This document shows, in pieces, positions 9,001 to 16,828 of a DNA stretch of 52,674 nt. The first letter of the stretch is position 1. Every line of letters starts with the position of its first letter. Position numbers and translations under genes: made by a program. The DNA is from an uncultured Bacteroidales bacterium (GTDB taxonomy: Bacteria > Bacteroidota > Bacteroidia > Bacteroidales > FEN-979), in contig CAIYJU010000174.1 of the NCBI GenBank assembly GCA_903926565.1, positions 1-52,674 on the forward strand. The letters are read 5' to 3'. The notes beneath the pieces were generated by a model, which was given only the letters and a program-made list of their open reading frames with translations, searched no databases and was not told the DNA's origin.

Positions 9001-12000
9001 GATACCGGTAGAGGTCGATCTGGTCTTCCGTCGGACTGAAGGTGATCGGAGTGCCATTTCCAACCCCGGGATCGGTGTCGAAGAAATACTCGGCAGCCAC
9101 CAGCTTCGGCTGATCTTTCAGTTGCAGATTCACAGGGTTTTCGTTGATATAGATCCAGTGTGACCTGGAGTGTCCCCATAAACCGACACTATCCTGAACC
9201 CGCACGGTGAGATTGTGAAACCCTGTCGGCAGGTCGGTGGTCACAACAATTTTGTCAACAGCAACCTCATCCCCGGCCGGGAAAGTGATCGGCGTTCCGT
9301 TGCCCACACCAGGATCCTGGTCGTAGAAATACTCTCCCTTAACGAGAGGAGGACGGTCAACCAGCTGCGATGGAAGCAGGTCGTTCACAATGAACCGCTC
9401 CCACTTGATGACGCCCCAGCGGTTATAGGTGTCTGCTGCGCGGATAAACAGCTGGTGATAGCCTGGTACGAGCGCGCCAACCGGGATCAGGGTGGCATGA
9501 TAGATCGAAGCTCCCCCGGAAATATTCATCGCGGTCGCATTTCCCACCCCCGGATCGGTGTCAAAAAAGTATTCGGCCTTCACGATATCGCCGTCAAAAA
9601 CCGGATTGCTGCCAATGACAAAATTGCGGGTCACCGGGCAGCGTCCGTCATTGACGATCACCCAATAGTTCCCGGCAGCCAGGTCGTTGACAATCGACTG
9701 GTTGGCGCCGTTTGACCATTGATAGGTGTAGTTGCCGGTTCCCCCTGTTACATTGCAGATGGCCGTACCATTCGATTTTCCGGTGTTGGCATTGATCGTC
9801 ACAACATCCACAACCGGAACAGGATAAACCGTAACATGGATGTTCCTGGAAAATCCCTGTACCCCGAAAATGTTGGTCAATCGGACAGAATAATCACCGG
9901 ATTTTGTGATCGTTATGGCTTGTGTTGTTTCATCGTTGGTCCAGTTGTATGTATAACCGGGGCCGGACGCCGAAAGGATCACCGAATTGCCATCGCAGAA
10001 AGTGGTGCTCCCTGTGATCGTCAGGCTCGTGTCTATGACCGGACTAACCACAACCTGCCGTGTCATGGAGGCATAGCAGTCGGAGGTGTTCCGCACAGTG
10101 AGCCTGGCGTTGAACAGGCCATATTGCGGATATACATGGTTGACATCCGGGGTGTTGTAGTCGATCACCCCGTCGCCGTTCACATCCCATTCATACGTAG
10201 CGCCGGGAGCCCCGTTACTCATATCAACGAAATGGGTCGGATTGCCAAGGGTGTTCACCGTATCAACATCGAAATCGACCGTGGGACATACACAATTCAC
10301 ATTCAGCACGGTAAAATCAGCCCGCTGCCACAGTCCTGTGATGCCCTTTTCGTCGAAAGCCCGCATGTATACACGGTGCAACCCCGGCGCCAGCGACCCA
10401 ATGCGGATGTCGCGGGTGAGATCAATCGATTCGTAGATATTCGACGTCACGATGGAACAGTTCCTGGCACCCGGATCGGTGTCGTAGAAATACTCCACAC
10501 CGGCGATATACTTGTACTTTTTCGAAACATCATGGACCTGGTTGTCATAGATATAGAACGGTGTCATGGCATATTGCCCCCACTTTCCCCCTGCATCCCT
10601 GGTACGGATATAGAGGTTGTAAAACCCCGGAGGCATGGAAAGCGTGTAGAAATAGAAGTTCTGATCAACCAGGTCGCCTGCCACGATGGGGATGTTGATC
10701 CCGTTCCCGACACCCGGATCGGTATTGATGAAGTATTCAGCCTGCGTGATAATTGGCTGAACGGGTGGAGGCGGAAACGACAACGGATCGACAAAGATCT
10801 TGTGCCACTGGATATTTCCCCAGATTCCGCGGGTATCTTTGGTACGGATGTAGAGGTGGTGATATCCCTCCTGGAGTCCGGCCATTGGCACGGAGAACCT
10901 GTAATCAACAGTATCACCAGCCCAGATGTTGATCGGGATCCCGTTTCCTGTTCCAGGGTCGGTATCGAGGAAATACTCTGCGGCGATGATATTACCGGAT
11001 ACAACCGGTGTGTTTGCAATGGAGAACTCCTTCACCACCGGGCAGTTGCCGTCGGTCACGGTTACGGTATAGCTTCCCGTGGCGAGTCCGTTCAGAACGG
11101 TTCCGGTTGCCCCGGTGCTCCAGGTGGCGGTGTAGGTGCCGGTTCCGCTGGTCACATCCGCCCATGCCGATCCGTTGGCGTTGCCGCCTGTGGCATTGAA
11201 CGTGGAAAGCACCACGACAGGTACATCATGCACATGAACATACACTGTTTCCGATTTGAGTGAGATGCCGTAAGGATTGGTAACCCAGCAGTAGTAGCTG
11301 CCTTCACCCTTCACGGTGATGGCGCGTGTGGTTTCGCAGTTCGACCAGTCGTACCGGGTTCCCGCCTCATAATTGTTGGAGCTGAGGATGACCGAATCGC
11401 CCCTGCACAGGGAGGTGGAACCAGCAATGAGCAGGTTGGTCAGCGGCAACGGACCGGTCATCACTTCCCGGATGATGCTTGTGGAACAACCAACAGAATT
11501 TGTCACGGTCATTTTGACCTTGTAATACCCGGGAGAAGAAAAGGTATGTACGATGTTTTTGGTTGTATAAACCACCGTGCTGTGGTCATAAACCTCCCAC
11601 CGGTAACCGGCCCCGTTTACCGTATCGGTCGAAAGATTTGTGAGATGGCACGGCGTACCATAAGTCACGGTGTCGAAGGTAAAATTGGCGATGGGATAGG
11701 TGCATTGCGCGGTATCCAAGTGGAAGCGGATCCTTCCGGCAAGGCCCCATATATTAAGCTGGTCCATGGCCCTGACATAGAGGTAGTGATACCCTGTGTC
11801 GAGGCTTGTGATTCGGAGATAACGGTCAACATCCACCGTATCACCCCGGATGAGCGGCAGGGGAAACCCCAGACCTTCACCGGGATCGGTGTCGTAAAAG
11901 TATTCAGCTTTCGTAAGGGGAAAATACCTGGGCATGATCACCCGTTCGGGTTGCGTACCGAAGATGTAGAACTTCGAAGGCATGGCGATGCCCCACGGGC

Positions 12001-12235
12001 CGCCGTTATACCTTGTTCGTACATACACCCAGTGATACCCGGGAGGAAGTCCGCTTAACGAGATGCTGAAATCACCTGTTACCGTATCTCCGGGCGCGAT
12101 GGCAATGGGCGTGGCAAGACCCACACCCGGGTCGGCATCCACGAAATACTCAGCCTGTGTGAGTACCTGCGCATGCGACGTGATGGCTGCCAGCAATAGC
12201 AGCATCAGAACCCGTAAGATTCGATTTTTCATCAT
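6062..12235 (-). CDS. Giant secreted T9SS protein with AEYF-DTDPG repeats, PKD, Ig-like, SprB-like and CARDB modules
   Basis: A 2057-residue exported protein of unknown function. A signal peptide (about 1-22, ending SHAQ) is followed by eleven copies of a roughly 80-residue module opening AEYFxDTDPGxGxG and closing with GxHxLYxRxxDxxGxWG. They begin near residues 28, 112, 421, 501, 583, 890, 969, 1050, 1358, 1440 and 1527. Each cluster of two or three is followed by a PKD domain (for example YEWDVNGDGVIDYNTPDVNH), an Ig-like stretch (VILSASGPGYTYNW) and, in the first three blocks, a SprB-like repeat (NGSAWVDVSGGSGSYTFQW). The whole block recurs every 470 residues or so. A CARDB-like domain (about 1750-1870) precedes the type A sorting domain (CYIYPNPTTGEF, about 1979, to the end). 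Surface adhesion or polymer binding is an inference. It lies 8 bp downstream of the beta-helix gene, so the two are probably co-transcribed. Confidence 0.88.
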   Translation of the reverse strand: MMKNRILRVLMLLLLAAITSHAQVLTQAEYFVDADPGVGLATPIAIAPGDTVTGDFSISLSGLPPGYHWVYVRTRYNGGPWGIAMPSKFYIFGTQPERVIMPRYFPLTKAEYFYDTDPGEGLGFPLPLIRGDTVDVDRYLRITSLDTGYHYLYVRAMDQLNIWGLAGRIRFHLDTAQCTYPIANFTFDTVTYGTPCHLTNLSTDTVNGAGYRWEVYDHSTVVYTTKNIVHTFSSPGYYKVKMTVTNSVGCSTSIIREVMTGPLPLTNLLIAGSTSLCRGDSVILSSNNYEAGTRYDWSNCETTRAITVKGEGSYYCWVTNPYGISLKSETVYVHVHDVPVVVLSTFNATGGNANGSAWADVTSGTGTYTATWSTGATGTVLNGLATGSYTVTVTDGNCPVVKEFSIANTPVVSGNIIAAEYFLDTDPGTGNGIPINIWAGDTVDYRFSVPMAGLQEGYHHLYIRTKDTRGIWGNIQWHKIFVDPLSFPPPPVQPIITQAEYFINTDPGVGNGINIPIVAGDLVDQNFYFYTLSMPPGFYNLYIRTRDAGGKWGQYAMTPFYIYDNQVHDVSKKYKYIAGVEYFYDTDPGARNCSIVTSNIYESIDLTRDIRIGSLAPGLHRVYMRAFDEKGITGLWQRADFTVLNVNCVCPTVDFDVDTVNTLGNPTHFVDMSNGAPGATYEWDVNGDGVIDYNTPDVNHVYPQYGLFNARLTVRNTSDCYASMTRQVVVSPVIDTSLTITGSTTFCDGNSVILSASGPGYTYNWTNDETTQAITITKSGDYSVRLTNIFGVQGFSRNIHVTVYPVPVVDVVTINANTGKSNGTAICNVTGGTGNYTYQWSNGANQSIVNDLAAGNYWVIVNDGRCPVTRNFVIGSNPVFDGDIVKAEYFFDTDPGVGNATAMNISGGASIYHATLIPVGALVPGYHQLFIRAADTYNRWGVIKWERFIVNDLLPSQLVDRPPLVKGEYFYDQDPGVGNGTPITFPAGDEVAVDKIVVTTDLPTGFHNLTVRVQDSVGLWGHSRSHWIYINENPVNLQLKDQPKLVAAEYFFDTDPGVGNGTPITFSPTEDQIDLYRYLPVTGLSIGSHRAYIRVKDEAGAWSIGAGAYFTVFKTLCITPAVNFNTVPTNAGQQVTYLNTSGNLSPTTTYQWDIGNDGTVDYVTKDFTHTFQASGNYNLRLTVINSDSCKAAILREIQVGPLPPAAITVNGNPVFCDGDSVQLVASPGYTYEWWPTGEITQSIWAKNTGSYHCWLRIPSNLEVKSQVISVVRHHIPVVTLHTIEASGGNANGSAWVDVSGGSGSYTFQWTSGATTYYANNLAPGNYSVQVNDGHCPVVKNFVIGTHPVVPGNILAAEYFFDTDPGVGLATPMNISAADTVEYVTGCDASSLLPGYHILYIRAMDTYNRWGNIKQEKFLIYPTLVTLQANQPPIVAGEFFVDLDPVNKPDPGVGSGEPFAFVPGDQVEGDFGYLVDTLVVGFHHIAARVKDLKGQWSHNLPTLFYIYDNTNYSVETTQPLLTDAEYYLDTDPGVGHGTPIPVISGEVVTRDINIPLGITPLGPHYVYVRVKDAGRKWSNYARAAFTVFACTQPDVDFSFQPGCITAPVVFNDLSTNVDPLATYAWDFNNDGTVDDVTHGSVAHQYTVPGIYQCKLKITHNVACFDSIIKTVVFPYVHLQNDTTIYTDQSIVLDGGPGYSYLWNTGEVTQTITINGAMAGIGLHNYSVVVTNGIGCPATDNINITVTLPPRDLVIISASMFHDTIAAVGDSADMHCVVKNTGTISAIASVVQYYRSADNIKSPDDQLLGFGIVNALAPGASEAVTSRQYVPAGTEGQTWYILFVADGAGIVVENNEGNNIQPVSFLYGAAVPEVLVVPGQNILANQNLCFNALQTITVAGGGATFQVQPGGRATFIAGQNIRYLPTSRVFSGGYMHGYITPNGQYCIPGQGYNPIVASDSSKWKGISTEYDGGNEPPGSKFCYIYPNPTTGEFSLVLSSENREWPVTVRIYNAYGAFVKEAILNEEKSHRLSLTEQKPGLYILYIGHGNNTEVEKVIRY

Positions 12236-12243
12236 GAAAAATC

Positions 12244-13335
12244 TTAATTCTGTTTCTTGGCTGTGAAATGGACATTCAGGGTGCCGCCCGCAGGAACCGA
12301 GCTGCCGGCAGGCAGCGTTAGGGTCATCATCTGCGGGAAATGTGGATTGGTGCCAATTTCTAATGGTAGCATCCCGCCATAAATTCCAATATCAGTAGCT
12401 GGATCGCCTGTACCTGCACCAATTCCGGGCGAGCCGGCTTGCAGATGGAAGTCGTAAGACCAGCTGAAAGCGCCTCCAAGAGCCGGGAAATTGACAAACA
12501 TCGGATCGGTGTTGTTCATATTACCCGAGCCGATGTTGCCTGCGCCTGGCATGTCAGGGCACATGAAACCAATGTTTTTTGTAAAAGCGCAACCCGTACA
12601 ACCGGTTGGATAAGAACTGTAAAAAATATTGTTTTCGACGACCATGTTAATCACTGAATTGAATATTGTTGCATTAGGCCGGTTGATGAAAACATTGTTT
12701 CTGCAAAATACAGAACTCATGCTTGAAGCATTTCCATAGGTAACGTTAAAATGAGCGCCATTAAAAATGTTGTTGTGAATATAAATATTATTAAATGGTG
12801 TCAACGTGTTGCTGTGGCAATCAAAAGCGATATATCCATTAATAATGCAGTTTCTTATTGTGTCATTATTAAATATATTCCCGTTATACCATGCATTAAA
12901 CCAGACAGAAGTAAGCAAACATCTTTCAATTAGAACATTATCCATCAGGGGAGTACCTCCACCGCCGCTTACTGGACTTAGTGTAATTTGACCATTCATA
13001 TATAGGCCCATGATTTTTGTACCACTTGATCCTACAAATTCATTTGAGCGATCTAGAGTAATACCACTAAGTATTGTATTATACCCATATGGATTGTTAT
13101 ATCCGGCACCAACAAGTACTAATCTTTTTGCAATCGTAATGCTGCCATAACTGCTTGGGGATCCTGCAACCATTATAGTATCGCCGGTTTGCAGCCCTGC
13201 ATCATTGATGGCTGTTTGCAAACTGGTGTATTGTCCCGGGCTGTTGGGGTTGTTGCTGACTGTTCTTACAGTGGCGAAGACGCCGGTTGCCATGGCCACA
13301 AAGATGGCCAGAAGAAGTAAAGTTTTTGTTTTCAT
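12244..13335 (-). CDS. Secreted right-handed parallel beta-helix protein
   Basis: A 363-residue exported protein. A signal peptide (about 1-21, ending GVFA) leads into ATVRTVSNNPNSPGQYTSLQTAINDAGLQTGDTIMV, the usual opening of Bacteroidota parallel-beta-helix (PbH1) proteins. Asn-rich turns follow (NIYIHNNIFNGAHF, FCRNNVFINR, VENNIFY). The C-terminus (SSVPAGGTLNVHFTAKKQN) is not a T9SS type A domain, so the route to the surface is unclear. Beta-helix folds of this sort occur in polysaccharide lyases and surface proteins, but no catalytic residues can be assigned. It is the first gene of a probable two-gene unit with the giant T9SS protein. Its middle part is visibly more AT-rich than its neighbour. 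Confidence 0.82.
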   Translation of the reverse strand: MKTKTLLLLAIFVAMATGVFATVRTVSNNPNSPGQYTSLQTAINDAGLQTGDTIMVAGSPSSYGSITIAKRLVLVGAGYNNPYGYNTILSGITLDRSNEFVGSSGTKIMGLYMNGQITLSPVSGGGGTPLMDNVLIERCLLTSVWFNAWYNGNIFNNDTIRNCIINGYIAFDCHSNTLTPFNNIYIHNNIFNGAHFNVTYGNASSMSSVFCRNNVFINRPNATIFNSVINMVVENNIFYSSYPTGCTGCAFTKNIGFMCPDMPGAGNIGSGNMNNTDPMFVNFPALGGAFSWSYDFHLQAGSPGIGAGTGDPATDIGIYGGMLPLEIGTNPHFPQMMTLTLPAGSSVPAGGTLNVHFTAKKQN

Positions 13336-13796
13336 GGAATGATGGTTTTAGGTTAGTAAAAGATTGATTAATTGAAACTAATTGGAAAATATGTTAAGGA
13401 TGTTATGTTCCAATGAATTTTAATAAAACCCGCATTTATTATGCACATCATTCCGACATTCAGGGTCTTGCAAGCAAATATAAAAAGAAAAATGTGAAAA
13501 ACAAGCCGGGAGGGGGAAATATTTGAGTGGGTAGTGTTATTAATACCCCACCCCCATCCCCTCCCCAAAAAGGGAGGGGAGCGTGCTAATAAGCTTTATT
13601 CAAAAATTGCGGGTGATGTTGGGTCAACGCCGTCTCCCATTTTGGTTTCGCAGAGGGACATCCAATGCAGGTGTGCCTTGACTAATTTACTTGTAATTAT
13701 CACTATATTGAATAAAATAGTAATAAAAAAGGATGTGTAGAAAGAGTAGCCAGGAAGGGAAAAGGGGCCAGGGGGGTAGGGCCCAAAACACATTGT
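13336..13796. other. Gene-free interval with one GC-rich hairpin
   Basis: This interval lies between the beta-helix gene, which reads away to the left, and the 3' end of higA. I see no supported gene. It contains a stem-loop at 13558-13579 (CCCCTCCC, 6-nt loop, GGGAGGGG), a type often dispersed in Bacteroidota intergenic DNA. The rest is AT-rich, ending in a G-rich run near 13760-13785. The promoter of the beta-helix gene should lie at its left end, but no clear -33/-7 pair was found. Confidence 0.5.
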
Positions 13797-14153
13797 TTAC
13801 GACAACAAAATCTCCGCCGGAATACCAAGTTCCCGATAAAATAACCTGGCAAGTTCCAAAGTGAGGGGCTTGCGTTTGTTTAAAATGGCAGACACATATC
13901 CTTTTGAACCCACTTTGCCAACAAAAAATTTGTTTTTTAAACCCATGTCATTCATCTTGCTTCTGATGGCTTCGATGGGATCCGGTTTGGGAACCGGATA
14001 GTGCTGATCTTCATATTGCCTGATCAGCAGCAACACAACCTGGAGTTGTTCTCCTTCAGGTGATTCTGGGCTTACCTGTTTATCAAACATTTCATCAGCC
14101 CAGTCAAGATATTGCTGATACTCTTTTTTTGACCCGATGATTTTTAAAGTCAT
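13797..14153 (-). CDS. higA: HigA-type antitoxin, helix-turn-helix protein
   Basis: A 118-residue DNA-binding antitoxin that would neutralise the toxin encoded just upstream and repress the operon. The C-terminal half carries the Xre-like HTH (FVGKVGSKGYVSAILNKRKPLTLELARLFYRELGIPAEILL), and the N-terminal half carries the extended segment typical of HigA in the HigB-HigA gene order (EQLQVVLLLIRQYEDQHYPVPKPDPIEAIRSKM). Its ATG overlaps the toxin stop codon (ATGA at 14150-14153), giving translational coupling. A perfect 21-bp palindrome upstream of higB is the likely operator. Confidence 0.9.
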   Translation of the reverse strand: MTLKIIGSKKEYQQYLDWADEMFDKQVSPESPEGEQLQVVLLLIRQYEDQHYPVPKPDPIEAIRSKMNDMGLKNKFFVGKVGSKGYVSAILNKRKPLTLELARLFYRELGIPAEILLS

Positions 14154-14467
14154 GATTTCTTCTTTTTAAAATTAACACTTGTCACATCCAATTCATCGTA
14201 TTCCGAATGGGTTCCGAACCATTTGATCTGGATGACCTTATATTGAAAAACCATCCTCACAACCAACCGATACTTGTTGCCCATGATGTTAAATACCACC
14301 CTGTCGTCGGCAACCATGCTTGCGTTTCCATAAACCTTTTTCAACTCATTGAAATTATTAAAGTTGCATTGGATCAATTCATGGTACCACTCCTGCAACG
14401 CTGTTGCTGCTAAAGGATATTCTTTACAATAAGCCAATAATGTTATTCTGGCGATGATGTTAAACAT
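14150..14467 (-). CDS. higB: HigB-type toxin (RelE-superfamily mRNA endonuclease)
   Basis: A 105-residue toxin predicted to cleave mRNA on the ribosome. The family pattern is clear: an N-terminal helix pair (ITLLAYCKEYPLAATALQEWYHEL), the strand-rich core with VFNIMGNKYRLVVRMVFQYKVIQIKWFGTHSEYDEL, and a basic C-terminal tail. GNKYRLVV and WFGTHSEYD are typical of the HigB toxins found in toxin-first HigBA loci. The toxin gene precedes the antitoxin gene, as usual for this family. A promoter with a palindromic operator abuts the start codon, so the transcript would have almost no leader. Confidence 0.9.
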   Translation of the reverse strand: MFNIIARITLLAYCKEYPLAATALQEWYHELIQCNFNNFNELKKVYGNASMVADDRVVFNIMGNKYRLVVRMVFQYKVIQIKWFGTHSEYDELDVTSVNFKKKKS

Positions 14468-14471
14468 GAAG

Positions 14472-14502
14472 CAAAGGTAAGGAAAAGTTTGCTATTAGCA
14501 AA
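14472..14502 (-). promoter_or_regulatory. higBA promoter (TTTG-N19-TACCTTTG)
   Basis: On the minus strand, TTTG (14499-14502) and TACCTTTG (14472-14479) are separated by exactly 19 bp, matching the Bacteroidota -33/-7 consensus fully. The -7 box ends only five bases before the higB ATG at 14467, implying a nearly leaderless mRNA. Confidence 0.7.
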
Positions 14503-14505
14503 CTT
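14485..14505. promoter_or_regulatory. Palindromic operator overlapping the higBA promoter
   Basis: A perfect 21-bp palindrome with 10-nt arms (AAGTTTGCTA / TAGCAAACTT) around a single central T covers the -33 box of the higBA promoter. Position and symmetry fit a HigA dimer site for autorepression. The family behaviour is established; binding here is inferred. Confidence 0.65.
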
Positions 14506-14695
14506 GTATTCAAAATAAATATTATCGCATAAATTTGTAAACTGAGAATGTTTGTAATTCGACAGAGATTTTTACCTTCCTCCCCAAATGTTAATAAACC
14601 TTAAATCTCACCCCGCTTTAACCGCTTCAATCCAATTTTTTAATAGTTTTGTTCCTTTTTAGAATCAGAATAAATAGTTTCTAATTGCTAATGAT

Positions 14696-16204
14696 ATGAT
14701 TAAGAAAGTATTGGTGGCAAACCGGGGCGAGATTGCCGTCAGGGTGATGCGTTCATGCCGCGAAATCGGGATCAAAACCGTGGCCGTATTTTCCGAGGCC
14801 GACCGCACCGCCATGCATGTACGCTATGCCGACGAAGCCTATTGCATCGGGCCGGCCCCGTCACGCGAAAGCTACCTCAACATCGACGCAATTATCGGGG
14901 TTGTTAAAAAGTCAGGCGCCGATGCCATCCATCCCGGGTATGGCTTCCTTTCTGAAAATGCCGGATTCTCCGAGCGCTGCAAAGCCGAAGGGATCAAGTT
15001 TATCGGTCCTGATGCCTACGCCATCCGCACCATGGGCGACAAGATCACCGCCCGCCAGACCATGATCGCCTCCGGCGTGCCGGTCGTGCCTGGAACCAAA
15101 GAGAAACTCTCCGACGAAAAAAAGGCGGTGGAGGTAGTGAATGAGATCGGCTTGCCTATTATGATCAAAGCCTCTGCCGGCGGAGGTGGCAAAGGGATGC
15201 GCCTCGTGAAGAAGATGGAGGAGCTCATCCCGTCGCTCCGCATGGCAAAATCGGAGGCCATGAATGCTTTTGGCGACGATGCCGTTTATATTGAAAAGTA
15301 TATTGAATCACCCCATCATATTGAATTCCAGATCCTCGCCGACCAGCATGGCAATGTCGTTCACCTCTTCGAACGCGAATGTTCCATCCAGCGCCGTCAC
15401 CAGAAAGTTATTGAGGAAACTCCTTCACCGCTGATGACCCCGGAACTGCGCGCCGAGATGGGCGAAAAGGCCGTTGCAGCTGCCAAAGCGGTGAATTATG
15501 AAGGTGCCGGAACGATCGAATTCATCGTGAATGACAAGCGGGAGTACTATTTCCTCGAGATGAACACCCGTCTCCAGGTGGAACATCCGGTGACAGAACG
15601 TGTTGTGGGGGTTGACCTGGTCAAGGAACAGATCAACATCGCCAACGGACTACCTCTCTCCTTTAAACAGGAAGATCTTGAGCAGCATGGCCATGCCATC
15701 CAGTGCCGGATCTATGCCGAAGACCCCGACAACAACTTCATGCCCAACCCGGGCGTTATCAAGCACATCACGGTGCCCCTCGGACTTGGGGTGCGCTACG
15801 ACGGGTATGTGTATGAGGGCTACGAGATCCCGATGCATTACGATCCGATGATCTGCAAGCTCATCACCTGGGGCAAGACCCGCAAGGAGTCGATTGCACG
15901 TATGCGCAGGGCATTGTACGAATACAAGATCACCGGGGTGAAGACCTCCATCAAGTTCCTCGAACGCATCATGGATGCACCGGAATTTGTGGAGGGAAAT
16001 TACAACACCCACTTCATCGAGGATAACCACGAACGGTTGTTCACCTCCAAACCCTGCGGTACCGAATGTGAGGATATGGCCATCATCACTGCATTCATCG
16101 ACTACCTTGACAAGCTGGCTGAGATCCAGCCCCCGAAATATACCGAAGAGCTGGGAAGCAACTGGAAAGATTTTGGCCGCAAACGGAATGTTTTACGTTT
16201 ATAA
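14696..16204 (+). CDS. Biotin carboxylase subunit of acyl-CoA (propionyl-CoA type) carboxylase
   Basis: A 502-residue ATP-grasp enzyme that carboxylates the biotin on the carrier protein encoded next. The start MIKKVLVANRGEIAVRVMRSC is the standard biotin carboxylase N-terminus. The glycine-rich ATP-binding loop is KASAGGGGKGMRLV, the catalytic region includes ERECSIQRRHQKVIEETPSP, and the biotin-binding region includes FLEMNTRLQVEHPVTE. It leads a three-gene set of biotin carboxylase, biotin carrier and carboxyltransferase. The separate carrier distinguishes it from the fused alpha subunits of many bacteria. It has a long AT-rich leader; TAnnTTTG-like boxes at 14530 and 14644 are weak promoter candidates. 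Confidence 0.93.
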   Translation: MIKKVLVANRGEIAVRVMRSCREIGIKTVAVFSEADRTAMHVRYADEAYCIGPAPSRESYLNIDAIIGVVKKSGADAIHPGYGFLSENAGFSERCKAEGIKFIGPDAYAIRTMGDKITARQTMIASGVPVVPGTKEKLSDEKKAVEVVNEIGLPIMIKASAGGGGKGMRLVKKMEELIPSLRMAKSEAMNAFGDDAVYIEKYIESPHHIEFQILADQHGNVVHLFERECSIQRRHQKVIEETPSPLMTPELRAEMGEKAVAAAKAVNYEGAGTIEFIVNDKREYYFLEMNTRLQVEHPVTERVVGVDLVKEQINIANGLPLSFKQEDLEQHGHAIQCRIYAEDPDNNFMPNPGVIKHITVPLGLGVRYDGYVYEGYEIPMHYDPMICKLITWGKTRKESIARMRRALYEYKITGVKTSIKFLERIMDAPEFVEGNYNTHFIEDNHERLFTSKPCGTECEDMAIITAFIDYLDKLAEIQPPKYTEELGSNWKDFGRKRNVLRL

Positions 16205-16213
16205 TACAACCCA

Positions 16214-16744
16214 ATGGCATACGAAATAAGTATCGGACATCGCACGGCGAAAATCGAGCTGCTCAACCGCGTAGGACACAAAGCCCTCATCAAGGTTGAC
16301 GACCTTAAATATGACCTCGACATCGTGGAGGTTGAAAACGGCGTCTATTCCATCATATACAACGGCAACTCCTACAATGTGGAGCTCATCCGCGGGGAGT
16401 CGAGCAAGAAGTTTGTCGTGAACACCTTCTCGAAAACATTCAATGCCGAGGTGATCGATGCGGAATCGAAATACATCGCCAACCGCAACCAGGGCATGGA
16501 GGTGGAGGGATCGAACCAGATTGTATCACCCATGCCGGGGAAAATTGTTAAGATCCCGGTGAAGGCAGGCGACAGGGTTACAACCGGTGATACACTCATC
16601 GTGGTGGAAGCCATGAAGATGCAGAGCGAATTCAAGGCCACGGGCGATAAAATCGTCCAGGCCATACTGGTAAAAGAGGGCGACACGGTAGATTCTCACC
16701 AGGTGATGATCAAGCTTGAAAGCATCGTCACCGAAGAAGCCTGA
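16214..16744 (+). CDS. Biotin carboxyl carrier protein of acyl-CoA carboxylase
   Basis: A 176-residue biotin acceptor. The C-terminal biotinyl domain carries VVEAMKMQSEF with the modified Lys between two Met residues (about residue 136), preceded by SPMPGKIVKIPVKAGDRVTTGD. The N-terminal about 100 residues form a beta-rich region likely to contact the other subunits, as in the acyl-CoA carboxylase and oxaloacetate-decarboxylase-type carriers of Bacteroidota. It lies 9 bp after the biotin carboxylase gene and 84 bp before the carboxyltransferase gene. Confidence 0.92.
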   Translation: MAYEISIGHRTAKIELLNRVGHKALIKVDDLKYDLDIVEVENGVYSIIYNGNSYNVELIRGESSKKFVVNTFSKTFNAEVIDAESKYIANRNQGMEVEGSNQIVSPMPGKIVKIPVKAGDRVTTGDTLIVVEAMKMQSEFKATGDKIVQAILVKEGDTVDSHQVMIKLESIVTEEA

Positions 16745-16828
16745 TAAGGCCCCCTTTCAGGTAATCAGCCTGACAGCCCTATATTTGACATTTGATTTTA
16801 AAATCTGACTTTTGAAATAATTCATATT

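Noticed and set aside
9719-11263. Long plus-strand open frame (514 codons) opposite the giant T9SS gene, with others at 6917-8044 and 9215-9715
   Set aside because: They are antisense shadows of a repetitive GC-rich gene; their translations lack recognisable domains, and the minus strand has a signal peptide, PKD domains and a sorting domain.
13596-13793. Small minus-strand open frame upstream of nothing, downstream of higA
   Set aside because: No start context, no homology I recognise, and the translation (Pro/Gly-rich start, then hydrophobic) looks like chance sequence.
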